From Isoetes taiwanensis (Eukaryota; Streptophyta; Lycopodiopsida; Isoetales; Isoetaceae): 64,000 nucleotides of DNA. Below the pieces are notes generated by a model that worked only from the letters and a program-made list of their open reading frames with translations, had not been told where the DNA came from and did no database searches. Of this stretch, positions 10,702-20,794 are shown piece by piece. Each line of letters opens with the position of its first letter. Within the stretch, counting starts at the first letter, position 1. The position numbers were made by a program, and so were the translations under genes. The stretch lies in contig JAJEKV010000027.1 in assembly GCA_021234155.1 (NCBI GenBank), forward strand, positions 14,396,993 through 14,460,992, read 5' to 3'.

Positions 10702-10710
10702 CTATATAAG
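10702..10710 (+). promoter_or_regulatory. TATA-like box, antisense inside element 3
   Basis: The motif ctatataag is preceded by a reverse CCAAT-like gattggtcc about 35 bases upstream. An AT-rich, polyadenylation-like stretch (ataatataatatg) lies 440 bases downstream. The arrangement resembles a small LTR or an internal + strand promoter. There is no second copy in the window to confirm this. Confidence 0.3.
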
Positions 10711-11273
10711 ACTAACCGGGAGTGAAGCTTAAGGCATCCGATGGCGCAAAGATGACCGGGCCTGGCCGGTTTGAACGAACCGCACTATGCCCACTAACCG
10801 CCGCCGAGTGGATTACCGCAAGATGGATTGTCTCGACCTCGGGCGCCGCCACAATCGTGGCCCGAGAATGGATGGCTGGTGTGCCGGATGGCTGAACATC
10901 CCATCCGAAGACCAACGGGATGGAGGTGGTTCTCGCACCTTCGGCCGGGGACCCCCGGAAAGCGTAACCTCTACCACCTCCCCTCGCATCACCTCTGCCC
11001 GAACGCGGAGTAGAGGGTTTTTCTTCTTAGGTTTTAGTAGATAGGCTCGAGTTCGCTTTTGTATATAGGCAAGTGCCCTTAGCGAAAGCTGGGGTCAGGC
11101 CCACATTTTGTAAAAATTTCCACCTATAATATAATATGCCGCCTTTTTAGTCACTATCCGTTGTGTTTAAGTGCCTTGAACTCAGATTCTGCTTTTGTTG
11201 ATTTTCACTTTGCCGTGGTATGAAATGTTTTGAGGCTTAAAGCCATTAACAGTGTAGGGTAATGGAGTTCCAT

Positions 11274-12460
11274 CTAACTCAAAATTTGGAAAACGCTGGG
11301 TTGAACCACTTGAACTATTTGATAAGGGCCAAGCCATCGAAACTTAAGCTTACCCGGAAAATTTTTGTACCGAGAATCATAAAGAAGAACCAAATCTCCT
11401 TCTTTGAATGTTTTTGTCTTCATACGTTTGTCATGTAGAGATTTTTGCAACCGTTGTCCATGAAGAACACCTAATATAAGCATCCCTTCTAAGTTCATCC
11501 AACTGTTCCAATTGATAAACCCTTTCTTTGAGTGCAAAGAAAGGATTATGGGCGTGGAGAGTTGAAAACGGAGAGTGGGGAGAATGTACTCAAAAGGCAT
11601 GAGAGCTTCTTGACCATAAACCAATTTGAAAGGAGTGTGACCAGTAGCTATTTTGAAACAAGTATTGTAAGCCCAAAGAACAAAGAGGGAAGCTTGGTTT
11701 GCCGGTCCAGTGAAGAAGCGCCACAAATTTTCTTGAGAATTGTGACCAGAGTTTTGTTGGTGCTTCGCCAAACCATTCCCTTGAGGATAGTAAGGTGTGC
11801 TTGTGATGATGTAGAGGAGATAATCAAATTCAGCTCCTTGATGGTATGATTGATAAAGTGGACACCACGAGACCAGACCCGTGGGGCAGCCGAATCGCGT
11901 GGATGATTTGTTGATAGATAACCTTGGTCCGCTTTGCCGCAGCATGTTGTCCGAAGTGCGCAAGCTTCCGCCCATTTGGTAGCGTAGTCGTGAGAACGAA
12001 ACGTAGCAGTGCACGGGTGTGCCGCGCAGAGGATCGATGGGTCCCACAAAAACCATTCCCCCCATTTGTCAAGGGAAGTGGCGTGGCGGCCGGCGGCCAA
12101 GGGAAGAGCCGCCACGGGTCGGGTCAGCCCCACACGCCGGCAAAGCATCACACGCGCGGGCGTGGGCGTGAGCCGCCTTTGAAGAGCGTGGGCCAAAAAT
12201 AACCAGCAAGAAGGATTTTGCGCGTCGTGGTGTCACTCACCATGAAAATGACCACCACCGAGCCCTTCATGGGCTTCTCGAACAATATCGGGACCTCATG
12301 AGGTAGAACACAAAGATCGAAGGATGGTATCCTTACCCTTTTTGTAAAGATGTCCCGCAACCATGGTGTAGTCACGGACGCCACGGAGAAATTGATGACG
12401 ACACGGATTGTCATTTGGCATGAGAGAGCCGCCATGTCCTCCGGGTGGAAGAGCGCCTGT
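11274..12460 (-). pseudogene. Element 3 integrase remnant
   Basis: On the minus strand the head reads AGYFWPTLFK near 12,205-12,180, then in shifting frames FVGPIDPLRGTP (about 12,050), a YATKWAEA segment (near 11,975) and GVHFINHTIKEL (about 11,860). YYPQGNGLAKHQ near 11,790 is the conserved catalytic-core turn; the catalytic Glu expected after GLA reads Lys. The open stretch 11,800-11,274 continues as ENLWRFFTGPANQASLFVLW, YNTCFKIATGHTPFKLVYGQ and, at its end, GDLVLLYDSRYKNFPGKLKF, the integrase C-terminal fold. Two or more frameshifts disable it. Confidence 0.85.
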
Positions 12461-12479
12461 GAGGAGGTAATGCTGGCGA

Positions 12480-13720
12480 AAGTCATGGAACGTGACTAAA
12501 AAGAGTTGAGCTGTCCGGGGAAAGGCGCCCGAGACTCAAAGCTGGAGGGATCATCCGTGTGGATGCGTGAAAGATAATCCGACAACGGAGATTTGGCGGC
12601 CTTGTGAACAATTTCAAAAGGGGCAAATTCTTGGAGAAGAAGGACCCATCGAGCAATGCGCCCGCGGGCGTGGATTTGTTGATCAAATAAAGGAGTGCTT
12701 GGTGGTCTACAAAGAATTTGATCGATCGCCTAAAAAGATAGTGACGGGAGGCGTTGGACACGTAAAATTAAACCCAAGGCTTCACGCTCGTGGCAGAGTA
12801 GTTGCGCTTTAGCGTAATTGAGTTCGGTACGTGATGTTTGCTTGGTTTGTCGATAAGCAGCGATCATATTCTTGAGAAAGAACGACTCCAATAGCAAACG
12901 GTGACATCGACATGAACATGAAAGGGCTTGTCCCATTGAGGAGGAACAAGAACGGGCCCGAGTAAGCAAGAGCTTTAATCGTTGGAAAGCAAAGATCCGC
13001 CGGGAATTCCAAGCCCTGTGGATTCATCACCCGTGAGTTTATGAATGGGATCCGCAATGGTTGCTAGTCCGGGGAATGAAAGTGGAGTAATAATTGACCT
13101 TACCCAAGAAAGAGTGTTTCCTTGATATTGGCTGGTGCTTGAGCCTTGAGCACACAAATTGATTTTGGCAGGATCGCTGGTGATACACCGCTTGTCGACA
13201 ACATGTCCCAACGGAACACCGAAGTGACGCCAAAAGGTGCATTTCTCTGATTGAGACTAATGCTGGGACTCATCACATTTCTGAAAGACGAAGTTCCAAT
13301 TTATCCAAATGGTCAAGCCATGGAATCAGGCAGAGAAGTCATCTTGAAAAATCCGCAAGAAGGATTTTCCTTCATAAAGTCATGAAAGACCGAGAGCATG
13401 ATCGTTGAAACGTTGATGGAGAGTTTGATAATCCAAAAGGAACCACTTTGTAGGCAAAAGTGCCCCGGGGGGTGGTGAAAGTAGTCTTGAGTTGATCGAT
13501 TCTTTGATGGAGATCCGATTGTAGAAAAAACCATCCGGGAAGGAGTACATCTCATGTCCAAGAACCTCTTCCGTAACCTCGGTCCGTGAAGGGAAGTGGA
13601 AATGATCACGCTCAGGTGGCACGATTGAGTTTTGGTAGTCCACGAAACGCCGGATTTTACCATTGTGTTTTTAGTGCAATGACGATGGGGCTCATTTATC
13701 CGAATGTTTGACCTCATAGA
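12480..13720 (-). pseudogene. Element 3 reverse transcriptase/RNase H remnant
   Basis: Minus-strand RT pieces in order are FSGY-type DGFFYNRISIKESI (about 13,545-13,500), TTFTTPRGTFAYKVVPFGLS near 13,480-13,420 and a STFQR-like segment. GHVVDKRCITSDPAKINLC follows near 13,210-13,150, then KVNYYSTFIP near 13,100-13,070. RNase H follows with FAIGVVLSQEYD (about 12,900), TELNYAKAQLLCHEREALGL near 12,830-12,770 and a HQALLYLINK segment near 12,710-12,680. The YxDD strand is not readable in one frame. Domain order and spacing are normal for Ty3 elements, but the frame changes often. Confidence 0.85.
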
Positions 13721-14413
13721 TCAAACCTGCAGCAAGTGGTTTGTCAATTTCGTGGGCCTTGCTAGCGATCCGCGGTAGTGGGGTTGAGCCGGGTCTTGTC
13801 GTTGCTGTCGGGGACGTGCATGTCGGACTTGGTAGGAATGGTGAGTTCCCCAAGGTTTTGTTGATCCCCTAAGATCCGGTAGCTCCAAGGCGAAAAATGT
13901 GTTTGAACTTTTGAAAAGCGGTGGCCCCGTTACGATAGGGTGTCGGAAGATTTGCAGCAACGCGGACAGTGATTGTTGCCGACGTCCACAATCTCAACCC
14001 CGTGAGTCCGAATATGGGGGATAACTTCCGTGTCCCGGACAATATGAGCAGGAGGTTGAAGCATAACGGGATGCGTGGCACTGCGCGTGTGGTGAAAAGA
14101 GAGGTTCTTGAGTTTCATCAGCAGAGGTTGCTTCATGACGGCGTGTGCATCTGAGAGCGGCGGGAGGTTCAAGATCTGAAAAGTGATCAACACGTTGGAT
14201 TCGATTGCAAAGGAGCCGTAAGGGTCAAGCAAAGCAGCCATACCGGGTCCGGATCAAGAGTCATTTCTCCCCAAGGATCAAAGATATTCGGGGTAGGATG
14301 AAAGGCGCACTCGCCAAAGCTGGAGCCCCGAACTTGATAGATATTTCGGGCGCCCCTAACTGCGTGGAAGAGAGAGGATTGGCGTTGTCAACGGAAATGA
14401 TTTTGCTCGCTTT

Positions 14414-15272
14414 CTAAGTCCATGGTGGCATTGAGATGACCATCTCAGGATGACTAACTCCATCCGCGGGCCCAAGAATGGATACTCTTGGCCGGCGGAG
14501 AAAAAAGGTCTCCGACCAACATTTCATAATCACCGGATCTTCTCCAGCCTTCCAAACACCAAATTCCAAGGGGGACCGGAGATCACCAATGTTGATGTGA
14601 AGAAGAGGCGTGGCGCATTGAGGTCTCGTGGATATGGCCATTGGCCAATTTGATGTCATATGGGGCAACGATATAGAGTTGTTTGATGCCCATTTGTTTG
14701 CGAGTTTGTCCGTGATGAGATTGACTGCGCTACCTCCGGCCAATTTGAACATGGTTGACTTGTCGATTACCCACCGTGGCATGTACAGGTGGGTGTAGAG
14801 GTAGCAACAGCCCCAACCAAAAACGGTCGGGAGTGGTAATGGCGGTCCTTGAGAGGTGGGACAAAGTTTCAAAAATCGTTCCAAGACTTAGAGGAATTTT
14901 GATTTTTGCCAGCTCCTCTTGGAGTTCCGGAGGCACATGAGAAAAAGGATGCATGGGATCCACAGTGCCGGAGTGCGTGGTAAGGAAGCAAACTTCTTTG
15001 AGTAGGTCTACCTCAAAGCAGCGATATTTGGATATGGTGAGAGCGTGGAGGTTGAGACATGGAAGGTGCTTCTTGTCTTTGTTGAGCTCTAGTGGTGGCA
15101 TGAACATTAGCCAACGCGGCGGCCTTCGCCAGCCTTGCATGAGGTTGAGAATGCTTTGGCGAACTTTTAGGCATGACATTCGCATGAGTTTCTCCAAGTC
15201 AGGTGCAAAATGGACCTTTTGTCTTCTCGCATGAGGAATTGTGTCGACAAAAGGCGAAAGCCGCGCGGCCAT
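14414..15272 (-). pseudogene. Element 3 protease and gag-pol linker remnant
   Basis: The minus strand carries an open frame of 180 codons (15,272-14,730) with the segment KIKIPLSLGTIFETLSHL, followed by 14,884-14,414. The latter contains WVIDKSTMFKLAGGSAVNLI, where GGSAVNLI resembles the DGGSAVNLI catalytic motif of plant Ty3 proteases. Downstream in mixed frames are IKLANGH- and LVGxPFLR-like pieces, as expected for that fold. The two open frames overlap out of phase. The assignment to protease rests on one motif and on position between gag and RT. Confidence 0.65.
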
Positions 15273-16630
15273 TAGGAATAATGGTTAAGGGACGTGGACG
15301 GCGGTTCGGAAGGGTGAAACCAAACCAACCCAATTCGATGGCTGGACGGAGGATTAAGAGCACGAAAAATTTCTTCCCGCGGCTTGTTGATCCATCCGAG
15401 GTTGATTGGCAGGAGCTGGTTGATAGCGTGATTGCCGAGGCGCCGAGGTGGCTTCAAGAAGCGGGGACGCGCCTTGTTTGCCATTAGCAATCCGAGTTGG
15501 TAAGCCGTGAGGCGGACCGATGTGGTCTGATTTGTGCCGTGAAGCTGCACCTCGAACTTGTGGAAGTTGAGGACACGCCGTGGTGGTATGACCCCATTCT
15601 TGGCAATTGATAACACCGAGCCAAGGATCAAAAGGAGGGCGGTGTTGGGTCCCCGCTGTTGGTCCCCTATTCGATAGAGTTGATTGGGTGCGCCGCAGGT
15701 GGTGGCTGCTGATATTAAGCGATTGGTGCCGAGGTGTGGTTTGCACTTGATAAACCATCTTGTTGCGGAAAGGTGTAGGATGAGTGCGAAAGTGCACTCT
15801 TCCGCGGGCATGATTGCACATGTTGCATCTTTTATAATGAGGCGGGCCATTGGTGGAGTTGCACTCATTCGCCAAGTGGCCTTGATATTTGCGCATATGG
15901 CACAGATCCGACCGCGGCCTTTGGATTGGCGCGGTTGAGGTTGAATGCGCCAGTCACGGGGAACCATGACGGGTGGAATGAAAGGGAGCTCAAGAGCCAC
16001 GCCAGGAGGAAACATTGATCGAGTGATTGACAAGATCGATAGCCCGCTCCAAAGTCTTGGTAGTATTCATCCATGAGTCCGATAGCGGAGGAAGTCCTTG
16101 GAGAAACCAGACCAAGATCCGCTCGCGTGTGGGGTACTCCTTGAGTTTCTTGAAAGAGAATGTGAAGTCGATCCGCAAAAATCCGGGCGGACTCGTGGGC
16201 TCTTGTTGAAGGTCATTGAGTTGCTTGAGATGAAGTTGATCATCATCCGTGGTGCCATAGTGAGAAAAGAAAAGTTCTCATTTCGACCAATCTTGTTTCC
16301 AGTGGCTTTTTGTTGGACATGAGCCATTGATGAGGGGAGCCACGGCGTTGTGGAAAAGATGTGGAATTTCGGTTGAGGTTGCGATGACCATTTAGGACAG
16401 CCGAGCCTCAAATTCTTCCATGTGGGCCCCGAGCACTTTGGTCTAAGGGTTTGCCTTCGTGTTGCCAAAGGTGGGATAAGTCGCCTTTAAGGGTCCGAAA
16501 GGTAGAGGTAAAAGTCTTTGGGCTGGACAGAACATGATAGTGAGGATATTGAGGTGAAGTTGGAGGGGTATGGTACCGGAAAGACCCCCGGAAGGGGTGG
16601 CCGAGGTGGAGGTACCGGAGGTGCCCGATC
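15272..16630 (-). pseudogene. Element 3 gag remnant with zinc knuckle
   Basis: Minus-strand pieces include GFLRIDFTFSFKKLKEYPTR near 16,190-16,130, FLQGLPPLSDSWMNTTKTLE near 16,105-16,045 and a nucleocapsid segment near 15,905-15,770. There, KYQGHLANEC preserves the CX4H(X4)C end of a zinc knuckle, with its CX2C start displaced by a frameshift, and CNMCNH follows. These match plant Ty3 gag. The N-terminal matrix part upstream (to 16,630) is low-complexity and Pro/Ser rich. Several frames are used, so the protein is not made. Confidence 0.75.
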
Positions 16631-17124
16631 ATTGGGTTTGAGGTCCGTAAGATTGTAAAACAGGAAGAGCGGTGGGAAAGGTAGGGAAGGGAAATTCCGG
16701 GAGGAGCAAAAGAAACATGTGGATAACCACCTGGCCCCCGTGAGGGAGATGATGGTCAGTGGAAGGCAGAGCGCATGGCTAGAAGACCGATGGATGAAGG
16801 CATGTTCCGGGTATGGAAGCAAGGTTGAGCAGTTGAGCCTGACAGGGCTCCCGGATAGTGGTGAGGAGACCGAGGTCAAGGAGCAATGTTTGCACGCTTT
16901 GAGGCGAGAATGTGGACGGTAGACAGACACGAGGGTAAGTGCTCTCGAACAGCCCTAGACCGAATGTGTATTCCTCAATGTCATAAGCGTATCCATACAT
17001 GTCAATTCAATTTTCCTTCGATGATGGCCCAAACGAGACGCTGGCACGGGAAAGAAGTTCTTCTGCCTGAAGTTTTACGTACATGGCGACATAAAGGAAA
17101 ATCGAATCGCATGCAGCTATGGCA
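16631..17124 (-). other. Element 3 leader between upstream LTR and gag
   Basis: About 490 bases separate the presumed gag start from the LTR. I see no tRNA-complementary TGG site directly inside the LTR and no convincing coding signal. Plant LTR elements normally carry the packaging signal here. Confidence 0.45.
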
Positions 17125-17712
17125 TGTTTGGGTCCGGGTTCGGGAACTCGTAAGAGGCGACCTGAGGACCCTGGATCTAACAGAGAATCCGGGGACTATG
17201 TCACGCGGATTTGCAAGAAAAGAACAAGAAGAAGAAAAACAGAACCAAAGAGAACAATGAGAGGAAAATGATAAGCTTCCTTCATATCAATGATGAACAT
17301 ACATGAGCTCTACCATAATCGAGAGAAGATCGAAGAGAGACAAGACTCAAAACTCATCTAAAAACTCATGTGCTAGCTCTACTCATATATATAGTACAAT
17401 GGCCTTTGGCCCAATATAGACACTCTGACTGATCTCGGTGCCGACTCCTGGAAGGAGGCCTGATTTGCAGGAATGCTGGCGGTGCCTCTTGAATTGCCTA
17501 GAATCACGCTGACGCTGACGCGGGCGGTGACGAGCCATCACTTGTCTGAGCGGCGCCTCTTGTTGACGGACGCAGGCTTTGACTGCGTGGTCTGCTGCTT
17601 GGTCTTCTGCTGAGCCTTTGATGGCTGACCCGTGCCTGTCTGTGGATCCTTGTTCTTGACCTGGTCCGTCGTATGCATGAATAGTCCTGAACCAGGAGGC
17701 ACAGGACTAACA
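17125..17712 (-). repeat. Element 3, upstream (5') LTR, 588 bp
   Basis: It runs from tgtttgg to actaaca and pairs with 6,630-7,220. The minus-strand TATA-like stretch is at about 17,383-17,396. It is followed by the acaac duplication (17,713-17,717) and then the reverse transcriptase of element 1. Confidence 0.92.
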
Positions 17713-17717
17713 ACAAC

Positions 17718-18671
17718 TTTTATGCGGTTAGTGAATGATGTCTTCCGCCAATACTTAGATGATTTTGTTGTTATTTTCTTTGATGACATTCTCATCTATA
17801 GTAAGACACTGGAGGAGCATGAGAACCATCTTCGCTTGGCCCTACAAAAGTTAAGACGTCACCAGCTCTTTGCCAAGTTCTCTAAGTGCAAGTTTGCCAT
17901 CCTAAAGGTGGACTATTTAGGCCATGTTATTTCGGCCGAAGGAATTGCTACGGATCCAGCAAAAATAGAGGCAGTTAAGGATTGGCCCATTCCTGGTAAT
18001 GTGTCAGAGGTCCGAAGTTTCTTGGGATTGGCAGGATATTACCGGAAATTTGTTAAGGATTTTGCAAAAATTGCAGCACCTCTTACCGACCTTACGAAGC
18101 ATGAGAAAGTCAAGGATTGGATGGAACATTGGAAAACAAAGGTCCATGACAGTTTTCAGAAACTTAAGGATGCTTTGACATCAGCACCCGTCCTCACATT
18201 GCCAGATCCGGAAAAGGACAAGATAGTAGCAACAGATGCTAGTAAGATTGCTACCGGCGGAGTTCTCATGCAAGAAGAAAGGGTTATAGCCTACGATTCT
18301 AAGAAGATGAATGACGTAACGTAGCAGCTACCCTACCCACGATCGTGAATTGTTGGTGGTCGTCATTCGTTTTCTTTGCTAATATGGAGACACTACCTTC
18401 TTGGTAGAAGATTCCACCTTGATACTGGATCATCGAAGTCTTAGTTATTCTATCGACCCACCAAATCTCAACCTCCCCGAGAAGATGGATGGAATTTTTG
18501 GAGGAGTATGATTTTGAGATTATGTATAAGCCTGGGAAACACAATGTGGTTGCCGATGCGTTGTCACGCCATCCCCTGGTAACGCGAACCCATTGTAATG
18601 CAATTTCCACGCTCACCAGTGAGTTTGGGAAACAGATAGAGCAGACCTTAGCCACAGATCCAGAGTTCTGA
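17718..18671 (+). pseudogene. Element 1 pol, part 3: reverse transcriptase end and RNase H
   Basis: Right after element 3 the host frame resumes as [19 protein letters not shown], then [20 protein letters not shown] with FFDD as the polymerase catalytic box (Phe replacing the usual Tyr), and [39 protein letters not shown] marks the thumb. RNase H starts with [18 protein letters not shown] (about 18,225-18,278). A frameshift and stop at about 18,321 break it, and it recovers at 18,489 with [20 protein letters not shown] and LSRHPL. The last in-frame stop is TGA at 18,669-18,671, before the integrase frame. This is the best-preserved pol in the stack. Confidence 0.92.
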
Positions 18672-18674
18672 GAT

Positions 18675-19568
18675 GTGTGGGATAGTCTTGCTAAGGAGGC
18701 ACGCACAGATAAGGAACGTGAAGCTTTCCATTCATATAAGAAAGAGGGTAATTTCTTATACCACAAAGATAAGTTGTGTGTACCTGAGACTTCCGGTGTA
18801 CGTAAGCTTATTCTGCATGACACGCACAACAGCCCTATAGCGGGACATGCAGGTTTCATGAAAACCTATTTCAAGATCCGCTCCAGTTATTTCTGGCCTT
18901 CTATGAAGAAGGACATTGCCAGGTATATTAAGCAGTGTCAGGTGTGTCAGCAAACCAAGGCTGAGCAGTTGCGGATCCCGGGGGAATTGCAACCTCTAGA
19001 CGTGCCCAATGCCAAATGGGAAGTGATAACCATGGACTTTATTGTGGGCCTTCCACGTACTCTCCGTGGTTATGATGCATTGATGGTAGTGGTCGACAAA
19101 TTATCGAAGATGGCTCATTTCTTGCCATGTCGTACTACGGATACAGCTTTCGATACTGCTTTGTTGTTCACAAAGGAGATCTTCAGATTGCATGGAATGC
19201 CACGAGTTATAGTATCCGACAGGGATCCCAAGTTTGTAAGTGCATTCTGGAAAGATTTCTTTACCACCATCCAAACCAAGCTTGCTATGAGTACGGCATA
19301 TCATCCACAGACGGATGGTCAGACAGAACGTACAAATCGCATTATAGAGGATATGCTACGAAGTTATGTGTGGAGTAAGCAATCACAATGGGCTGACTAT
19401 ATTTACCTGGTCGAATTTGCCTATAATAGCATGAAACAGGAGTCTTCCAGAATGTCTCCCTTCATGATAAATTATGGTTATCAATGCCTTACCCGCACAC
19501 ATGGCATAATCCCGTTTCTAAGGTGGAGGTTTCTCAAAACTCCTCTTGGAAATGCAAGCTTTGGTTGA
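18675..19568 (+). pseudogene. Element 1 integrase, zinc-binding and catalytic core intact
   Basis: An open frame of 297 codons. The HHCC zinc-binding head is complete: KLILHDTHNSPIAGHAGFMK followed by CQVCQQTK. The catalytic core shows the first Asp in VITMDFIVGLP, the second in VIVSDRDPKFVSAFWKDFF and the Glu in YHPQTDGQTERTNRIIEDML, so the DDE triad is present. A frameshift follows MINYGYQ, and the frame ends in TGA at 19,566-19,568. It is preceded in frame by the stop at 18,671. The enzyme joins element cDNA to host DNA; this copy cannot be translated as part of pol as assembled. Confidence 0.93.
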
Positions 19569-20150
19569 AGAAGTTCATGGTTACTTGTTGGTCGCGACGA
19601 TCATCGAAGAGTGTCGCTGGATAAGCATAGAACCCCACGAAGTCTTTCGTGTGGGCTTAATCGTTTGGCTCAAGATTAAGGTAAAACAAGCCAAGCTTAA
19701 GATTGGTAATCGCAAGAAAGCTCGCACCGTGATGGGCTGGGCCGTTCAAGATCATCTGAAGGTGTTGGAGAACAAGCATATCGCTTGATTTCCCACCCCA
19801 CTTGAAGATCCACAAGGTCTTTCACGTGAGTCTTCCGAAGCAACATACCCTGATCGAGAGGAGGTCTTGGATACCCCAACCCTCCTAGAAATGACGTAAG
19901 AGCAACCGCGGAGATAGTGCCTCAAGCTCTTCTTGATCGAGCTTATAAACAAACCAGAAGGACTCAAATGTTGCAATACTTGGTTAAGTGGAAACACTTG
20001 CCAGTTGAGGATGCTACCTGGTTGATGAAGATAGACCTTGAGAAGCACTATCCGGACTTCATGCGGGAATCTCAAGGCCGCACCATCAACGATGCTATCA
20101 ACCCCGCAGCCGACGGTAAGCTTGAAAGCTTGATTCTGCCGAGACCATGA
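19569..20150 (+). pseudogene. Element 1 integrase C-terminus and chromodomain
   Basis: Between 19,660 and 19,830 mixed frames give KKARTVMGWAVQDHL-like and KIHKVFHVSLLK-like pieces, the integrase C-terminal fold. The chromodomain is open at 19,917-20,150: LQYLVKWKHLPVEDATWLMK and IDLEKHYPDF, with the aromatic cage residues Tyr and two Trp in place. It ends in TGA at 20,148-20,150 after LILPRP. This places the element among chromoviruses, whose chromodomains bind modified histone tails and guide integration. Confidence 0.88.
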
Positions 20151-20794
20151 TCTAGAGGGGTAGAATGCATCGTAAATAATTATAGTTACCGATGATGAGA
20201 TCACCTTTGTGTTCTCTAGGACGTGGTGTATTGTTGATGCTGACATGACCACCAGTTGCTTGGAAAGCATTTAGTTGATAGGCCGCATTCATCTCGGCTA
20301 TAATGGGAACTTCACCATTCCTTATGCCGCAATGAATTGCAAACCATAGACATGATAGGTTCCCTTGTAGATAGGGTTTTCTTTTATTTACTATAGGGGG
20401 TGGTCCCTTCAACCACAATCTATTTATATTATATGTATATACTGATATATTGACATGTGCAGGCCAGTAAGCAGTTCGTGACCAGCCCATGTATAGAGGG
20501 TTGCTGATGGCACAACTTCTTCAGTTTCATTTTGTCTACATGCATTGTTTTCTTTGTCACTGTGATGTTTCAAATTGGACTTCGGTCCTTAAACTTTTTT
20601 TGATGATAACTCTGTGAAATGCACCTTTGTGCTTAACCTCTAATATATTTCAAACTTCAATGTACTACTGTCCAAAATAAGGAATTATCTTCCTTTCTTA
20701 AGTATACTTTCTCGTATTTCAGTTTCTTCGGTTAACTGTCCCTGGTTAGCTAACCCCAATGCTGAGGACAACATTATTTCTAAAGGGGGGAGAA
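20151..20794 (+). other. Element 1 3' untranslated region with polypurine tract
   Basis: About 640 non-coding bases separate the pol stop from the LTR. They end in aaaggggggagaa at 20,782-20,794, directly before the LTR start tgtgacg. This is the expected plus-strand primer (polypurine tract). No other gene is visible here. Confidence 0.85.

Larger units (their letters stand above)
7221..11250 (-). other. Long 3' region of element 3 without pol domains
   Basis: Downstream of the integrase, in the orientation of the element, about 4 kb precede the 3' LTR. I recognise no retroviral domain. The largest sense stretch is 9,534-9,103 (described separately). The region is rich in CG and in purine-rich runs. 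Extra ORFs or an envelope-like gene are known at this place in some plant Ty3 elements, but no signal peptide or membrane anchor pattern is evident. A + strand TATA-like sequence lies at 10,702-10,710. Host sequence captured by the element is an alternative. Confidence 0.5.
6630..17712 (-). mobile_element. Element 3: 11.1-kb Ty3-type retrotransposon, inserted antisense
   Basis: The element begins tgtttgg and ends actaaca (canonical TG/CA) with acaac on both sides. LTRs are at 6,630-7,220 and 17,125-17,712. All recognisable coding pieces are on the minus strand: gag (about 16,630-15,700), protease (about 14,800-14,450), RT and RNase H (about 13,720-12,480) and integrase (about 12,460-11,274). 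About 4 kb with no pol domain lies between integrase and the downstream (left) LTR. The frames are broken throughout. No chromodomain was found. No clear tRNA primer site follows the upstream LTR; the first bases inside are tgccatagctgcatgcg on the minus strand. Confidence 0.92.
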
